DNA of 64,000 nt. Source: Methanosphaerula subterraneus (lineage in GTDB: Archaea; Halobacteriota; Methanomicrobia; Methanomicrobiales; Methanospirillaceae). Each line of letters opens with the position of its first letter. Position 1 is the first letter of the stretch. The stretch covers positions 1,364,001-1,428,000 of the forward strand of contig NZ_CP170508.1 in assembly GCF_052055875.1 (NCBI RefSeq), given 5' to 3'. Both the position numbers and the translations under genes were made by a program. Positions 60,438-64,000 of this stretch are shown piece by piece. The notes below the pieces were generated by a model. The model did no database searches and was not told the origin of the DNA. It was given only the letters and a program-made list of their open reading frames with translations.

Positions 60438-61760
60438 TCACTGTTTCCCACTGAAACGCTTCATCATACGTTGCATATTGAACTTGCCGCCGGCACCACG
60501 CATCCCTTTCAGGGCACGCTGCATCGTCTTGTGATAGCGGAGGAGCTCGCGCACCTCGTCGATGGACGCGCCGGCACCGACCGCGATCCGATGCATCCGT
60601 GACGAACTGATGACCGCGGGATCATCCAGTTCCTCCTGGGTCATCGAGTCCATGATGATCCGGTACCGGACCATCTTGGTCCCGGTCACCTCATAGACAT
60701 CGTTGGGGATCTCCACATTCCCGAGCGGGAGCATGCTCATGATCTGCTTCAGCGGCCCCATCTTGTTGACGGCCTCGAGCTGCTTGTACATGTCCCGCAG
60801 CGTGAACTTGCCCCGGAGCATCGAGTTCACATCGACCTCCTCGGTGGAGATCGCCTCCTCGGCCCGCTCGACCAGGGCCTTTAAGTCCCCCATCCCGAGC
60901 AGCCTGGAGATGAACCCGTCAGGGTCGAACCGTTCGAGATCCTCGATCGTCTCCCCTGAACCGATGAAGACGATACCGCTCTTCGTCTCGGCGACCGCCG
61001 AGAGAGCGCCGCCACCCTTGGCCGTGCCATCCATCTTGGTGATGATCACGCCATCGATATCGATCGCCTGGTGGAACCGCCGTGCCTGTTCACTGGCCTG
61101 CTGGCCGAGTGCGGCATCGATCACCAGCCAGCGGTGCGTCGCCTTTGAGAGGATATTCAGGTCGATGATCTCCTGGATCAGCCCCTCCTCAAGCGCATGC
61201 CGCCCCTGGGTATCGATGATCAGCACCTCGGCCTGACCGACCGATTTGAGACCTTTGGTCACGATCTTGACCGCATCGGTCTCGTTCGGATCCCCATAAC
61301 AGGGAACATTGATCTTCTGGCAGAGGGTACTGATCTGCTGGTAAGCCCCCGGACGGAACGTATCCCCGCAGATCACCGCAACCCGGAGCCCTTTGCGCTG
61401 GAAGTAGCGGGCCAGCTTCGCCGTGGTGGTGGTCTTCCCGGACCCCTGCAACCCGGCCATCAGGATCGTCTGTTGCCCGAGGGTCACCTCGACCTCGGGC
61501 CCCATCAGCCCCACCAGTTCCTGGTAGACGATCCGGAGTACATGCTCGCGGACCCCCATCCCTTTCAGGGGCTCCTCTTCAAGCGACCGCGTCTTGATCG
61601 CCTGTGAGAGGTTCATCACCAGTTTGACATTCACATCAGACTGGATCAGCGCCCGTTGCAGGTCCTTGACCAGTTCTTCGACCGCTGCCCGGTCGACAAC
61701 TGTCTTTCCAGCCAGTTTCTTCAGGGCGTCCTTCAGCGACGATCCGAGACGGTCGAGCAT
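60438..61760 (-). CDS. srp54: Signal recognition particle protein SRP54 (Ffh)
   Basis: The 440-residue GTPase has an N domain (1-90), a G domain with GLQGSGKTTTTAKLARYFQ and TQGRHALEEGLIQEI, and a methionine-rich M domain (about 300-440) that binds signal sequences and 7S RNA. It targets secretory proteins to the membrane with its receptor FtsY, encoded next to it. Its ATG overlaps the ftsY stop (TGATG). Confidence 0.96.
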   Translation of the reverse strand: MLDRLGSSLKDALKKLAGKTVVDRAAVEELVKDLQRALIQSDVNVKLVMNLSQAIKTRSLEEEPLKGMGVREHVLRIVYQELVGLMGPEVEVTLGQQTILMAGLQGSGKTTTTAKLARYFQRKGLRVAVICGDTFRPGAYQQISTLCQKINVPCYGDPNETDAVKIVTKGLKSVGQAEVLIIDTQGRHALEEGLIQEIIDLNILSKATHRWLVIDAALGQQASEQARRFHQAIDIDGVIITKMDGTAKGGGALSAVAETKSGIVFIGSGETIEDLERFDPDGFISRLLGMGDLKALVERAEEAISTEEVDVNSMLRGKFTLRDMYKQLEAVNKMGPLKQIMSMLPLGNVEIPNDVYEVTGTKMVRYRIIMDSMTQEELDDPAVISSSRMHRIAVGAGASIDEVRELLRYHKTMQRALKGMRGAGGKFNMQRMMKRFSGKQ

Positions 61761-62974
61761 CAGGACTCACCCCCGAGCAGGTCGTCGACCACCGCGGCCG
61801 GGGTGAAGGGTATCAGGTCATCATACCCCTGCCCGACCCCGAGGAACATCAGCGGTTTTCCGATCGTATGGGCGATCGAGATCGCCGCTCCACCCTTGGG
61901 GTCCATATCGGCCTTGGTCAGCACGACTGCGTCAGCGCCAACGGTCTTCTCAAACTCCTCGGCCCTGATGACGGCATCGTTTCCTGCCACCGCCTCGTCG
62001 ACGTATACAACCAGGTCGGGCTTCATCACCCGCCGGACCTTGGCCAGCTGGTTCATCAGGTTGGCACGGTTGTGGAACCGTCCCGCAGTATCTGCGAGAA
62101 CCACGTCGATCTGGTGGGAGACTGCATACTGAACCGTATCAAAGAGGACGGCCGACGGATCCCCGCCCTGCTGATGCTGAATCACCTTGATGCCAAGCCG
62201 CTCGGCATGGATATCGATCTGTTCGATAGCACCGGCGCGGAAGGTATCCCCTGCACCGATCACCACCGAAAAGCCGTTCTTCAACAGGAACGCACCGACC
62301 TTGGCCACCGTCGTTGTCTTCCCGGTGCCGTTCACACCCGTGAAGAGGATCTTCACCGGCCGGTCATGCGACCGGATGTATGCAGGGAGATCGAACCCCT
62401 CACCGAGCACATCGAGCAGCGCACTCTTCAGAGTCTCCATCACGATCGTGTCAGGCGATGTCCCGATCTTCCGGTGCGAGCCGATCAAATCGTGCCGAAT
62501 ATGCCTGAGGATCTCCTCGGTCACCGGCAGTGCGACATCGTTCTCAAGCAGCACGATCTCGAGCTCGTCGAGGACGTCTTTTACATCGGACTCTGCAAGG
62601 ATCAGCTCGCGCTCCTTGACAAAGACCTTCATCTTCTTAAAAAAGCCGACCTTCTCCTTCTTCTCCGGAGCGGGAGGTTCTTCCTTTGGCTCCTTCACTT
62701 TGGGAGAACTATCTGGACGAGGAGCAGGTGTGACGACCGGTTCTGGAAGACCTTTTGGTTCCAGCACCGGTTCAACGACCTCTGGAGGAATCTCTTCCAC
62801 CTCGGGTTCTGTCGGCGGTTCCGACACATCCGGCTCCACCTGAACTGGAGATGTTTCCCCGATCAGCGGTTGCTGGATCTCCTCTTCTTCCGGTGTCGAG
62901 GTGACCACAGCCTTGATGCTGCTGCCCAGTTTCTCCTGAACCTTCTGCAGCCTGCTCTTGAGCCCCTCAAACAT
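61760..62974 (-). CDS. ftsY: Signal recognition particle receptor FtsY
   Basis: The 404-residue receptor has an acidic and proline-rich N-terminal region (about 20-110: PPEVVEPVLEPKGLPEPVVT), then the NG domain with FTGVNGTGKTTTVAKVG, VLADTAGRFHNRANLMNQL and TKADMDPKGGAA. Its A-region fits membrane attachment. ATG 62974 was chosen over 63055 because MFEGLKSRLQKVQEKLGSS is the family start. pfdA ends one base before it. Confidence 0.95.
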   Translation of the reverse strand: MFEGLKSRLQKVQEKLGSSIKAVVTSTPEEEEIQQPLIGETSPVQVEPDVSEPPTEPEVEEIPPEVVEPVLEPKGLPEPVVTPAPRPDSSPKVKEPKEEPPAPEKKEKVGFFKKMKVFVKERELILAESDVKDVLDELEIVLLENDVALPVTEEILRHIRHDLIGSHRKIGTSPDTIVMETLKSALLDVLGEGFDLPAYIRSHDRPVKILFTGVNGTGKTTTVAKVGAFLLKNGFSVVIGAGDTFRAGAIEQIDIHAERLGIKVIQHQQGGDPSAVLFDTVQYAVSHQIDVVLADTAGRFHNRANLMNQLAKVRRVMKPDLVVYVDEAVAGNDAVIRAEEFEKTVGADAVVLTKADMDPKGGAAISIAHTIGKPLMFLGVGQGYDDLIPFTPAAVVDDLLGGES

Positions 62975-62975
62975 A

Positions 62976-63446
62976 TTAGAGCGTACCTGACTGGCCCTGT
63001 GGTGCCTGCTGCTGAGCGGCCCTGTACACCTGATCGAGGCGGCGGCTGATCTCATCCATCTGAGACCGGACCTTCTCGATCGTCTCGGCGACCTTCTTTC
63101 CGGAGGCCTCCATCTCGGTGATCCGGTCCTTTAAGAACTCGACCGCATCAGCATTGGTCCGTTCGACCGTGACCTCGGCGCCGATGCTCACCAGCACCCG
63201 TTCCGGTTCGACCACATGGGCACGGACACTCGCCCCGCCCCCGATCTGCAACAGCACGGTACCATCGCCTGCATCGGCAGCGGTGATCGCACCCAGCGTA
63301 TCGATCGCTGCCAGAGACTCGAGCCGGCCCTGCTCGATCATACGGAACTGCTGTGAAAAAATTTCGATCTGCTGTCCGTACTCGTTCAGGTAGTGCTGAA
63401 GCATCTGCACTTCCCGTGGGTCGACGTTCTCCACCTTATTCACCAT
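62976..63446 (-). CDS. pfdA: Prefoldin alpha subunit
   Basis: The 156-residue protein has two long coiled-coil helices at each end (EVQMLQHYLNEYGQQIEIFS and EMEASGKKVAETIEKVRSQM) and a beta-hairpin middle (GDGTVLLQIGGGASVRAHVV). Prefoldin hexamers carry unfolded proteins to the chaperonin. It overlaps the rpl18Ae 3' end by 11 bases. Confidence 0.93.
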   Translation of the reverse strand: MVNKVENVDPREVQMLQHYLNEYGQQIEIFSQQFRMIEQGRLESLAAIDTLGAITAADAGDGTVLLQIGGGASVRAHVVEPERVLVSIGAEVTVERTNADAVEFLKDRITEMEASGKKVAETIEKVRSQMDEISRRLDQVYRAAQQQAPQGQSGTL

Positions 63447-63627
63447 CTACAGGAGTAATGCCGTTGATAGTAATATACATTCTCTTGAGGCGGTGCTCGC
63501 TGCCGATCGTGGCGTAAACACGCTCTTCTGCCTGCCTGCTGTTCGGTGCGCCGACGACCTTGGTATAGGGCTTCCAGTCGTCGCCTATCTTGAATGTCCC
63601 TTTCACTTCAAACTTCTGTTCTGCCAT
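63436..63627 (-). CDS. rpl18a: Ribosomal protein L18Ae (LX)
   Basis: The 63-residue protein begins MAEQKFEVKGTFKIGDDWKP and ends HRLKRMYITINGITPVDGE, the archaeal LX/L20a pattern. It follows eif6 by 1 base and overlaps pfdA. eif6-rplX-pfdA is the standard archaeal order. Confidence 0.93.
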   Translation of the reverse strand: MAEQKFEVKGTFKIGDDWKPYTKVVGAPNSRQAEERVYATIGSEHRLKRMYITINGITPVDGE

Positions 63628-63628
63628 A

Positions 63629-64000
63629 TTATCCCTCAACAAATCCAAATACATCTGCGATACGGCCCATTTCGAAACCGCTCGTCTCGATGCCTGCGAG
63701 ATAGCCCGTGCTGTTTGCGAGCAGCCCTGTACCGACAAGGCCGCTCCCCATATTGATCGTCCCGGTCCCAACCGGAAGATCGGTGGCCGACTCAAGAGCT
63801 GCCAGTTCCCTGCCAGCACTCCGTGCATGGACAAGAATTCCACGGTTCGTCGCATACCCGGCCATTCCGACCGTCTTGATCCCACTCAGCGTCAGCCTGA
63901 TCACCGGCACGCCCAGCACCGATCGGACCTGCTCCATGGTGGCATTATCCATATCCGGGTGAACGGCCGCCATATGATCATTGGCAAGGATCACATTGCC
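63629..64000 (-). CDS. eif6: Translation initiation factor aIF6 (5' end outside window, partial)
   Basis: The visible C-terminal 123 residues show the IF6 repeat pattern: NVILANDHMAAVHPDMD, VLGVPVIRLTLSGIKTVG, GYATNRGILVHARS and INMGSGLVGTGLLANS. aIF6 binds the large subunit and prevents early joining with the small subunit. The N-terminal part and start codon lie beyond 64000. Confidence 0.93.
   Translation of the reverse strand, partial: GNVILANDHMAAVHPDMDNATMEQVRSVLGVPVIRLTLSGIKTVGMAGYATNRGILVHARSAGRELAALESATDLPVGTGTINMGSGLVGTGLLANSTGYLAGIETSGFEMGRIADVFGFVEG

Noticed and set aside
1..64000. CRISPR array or rRNA operon
   Set aside because: No regularly spaced direct repeats and no rRNA-like sequence were found by reading the window.

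Overview
The window comes from a hydrogenotrophic or formate-using methanogenic archaeon, most likely of the order Methanomicrobiales (Methanosphaerula/Methanoregula-like). The support is direct: archaeal information-processing genes (aIF2-gamma, Rpo7, Spt4, Rpo4, a Kae1-Bud32 fusion, TrmY, Pus10, L40e, L21e, L18Ae, aIF6), methanofuran genes (mfnD, mfnF), F420-type formate dehydrogenase, a YcaO of the McrA-thioamidation type, archaeal TATA boxes and tight gene overlaps. Genus is inferred, not proven.

Layout. 1-2908 is a surface-glycan group (partial glycosyltransferase, UDP-GlcNAc 2-epimerase, GT4 transferase). 3034-6063 holds an HDAC-like amidohydrolase, a divergent YcaO, a DUF2098 protein and NikR. 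6276-12022 is the classic archaeal translation/transcription string eif2g - PIN - rpoE1 - spt4 - dephospho-CoA kinase - rps24e - rps27ae - kae1/bud32 - XTPase - rpl40e. 12023-19488 has a Bles03-like protein, HtpX, tRNA-Gly and tRNA-Val, a small zinc protein, an M20 peptidase, a membrane protein, an Lhr-type helicase, thioredoxin and initiator tRNA-Met. 19768-22959 is a second glycan group (flippase, acyltransferase, PIG-L deacetylase). 23031-26870 carries a winged-helix regulator, rpiA, surE and mfnDF. 26925-33207 is the formate region: a zinc-ribbon DNA-binding-like protein divergent from fdhAB, then a divergently arranged histidine kinase and response regulator. 33281-42344 holds endA, trpS, pheS, pheT, hisF, S-adenosylhomocysteine hydrolase and an aldehyde dehydrogenase. 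42345-44303 is AT-richer and gene-poor.

44304-52667 is a molybdenum nitrogenase cluster nifH-I1-I2-D-K-E-N, followed by a 2Fe-2S ferredoxin and an AnfO-like accessory protein, and then molybdate transporter genes modABC (52811-55262). Nitrogenase structural genes, the PII-type switch-off proteins, the cofactor scaffold and Mo uptake are thus side by side; nifB is not in the window. nifH is preceded by a roughly 360-base leader that folds into several hairpins and starts with a 23-codon ORF.

55226-64000 is a minus-strand housekeeping block: ogg, an N5-glutamine methyltransferase-like gene, ksgA, DUF655, rpoF, rpl21e, pus10, trmY, srp54, ftsY, pfdA, rpl18Ae and the 3' part of eif6.

The most interesting points are the structured nif leader, the AnfO-like gene inside a Mo-type cluster, the zinc-ribbon protein and inverted repeats at fdhAB, an inverted repeat at the nikR promoter, a YcaO with altered signature residues, and a histidine kinase lacking its N-box asparagine. 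No CRISPR array, complete insertion sequence or rRNA gene was seen.
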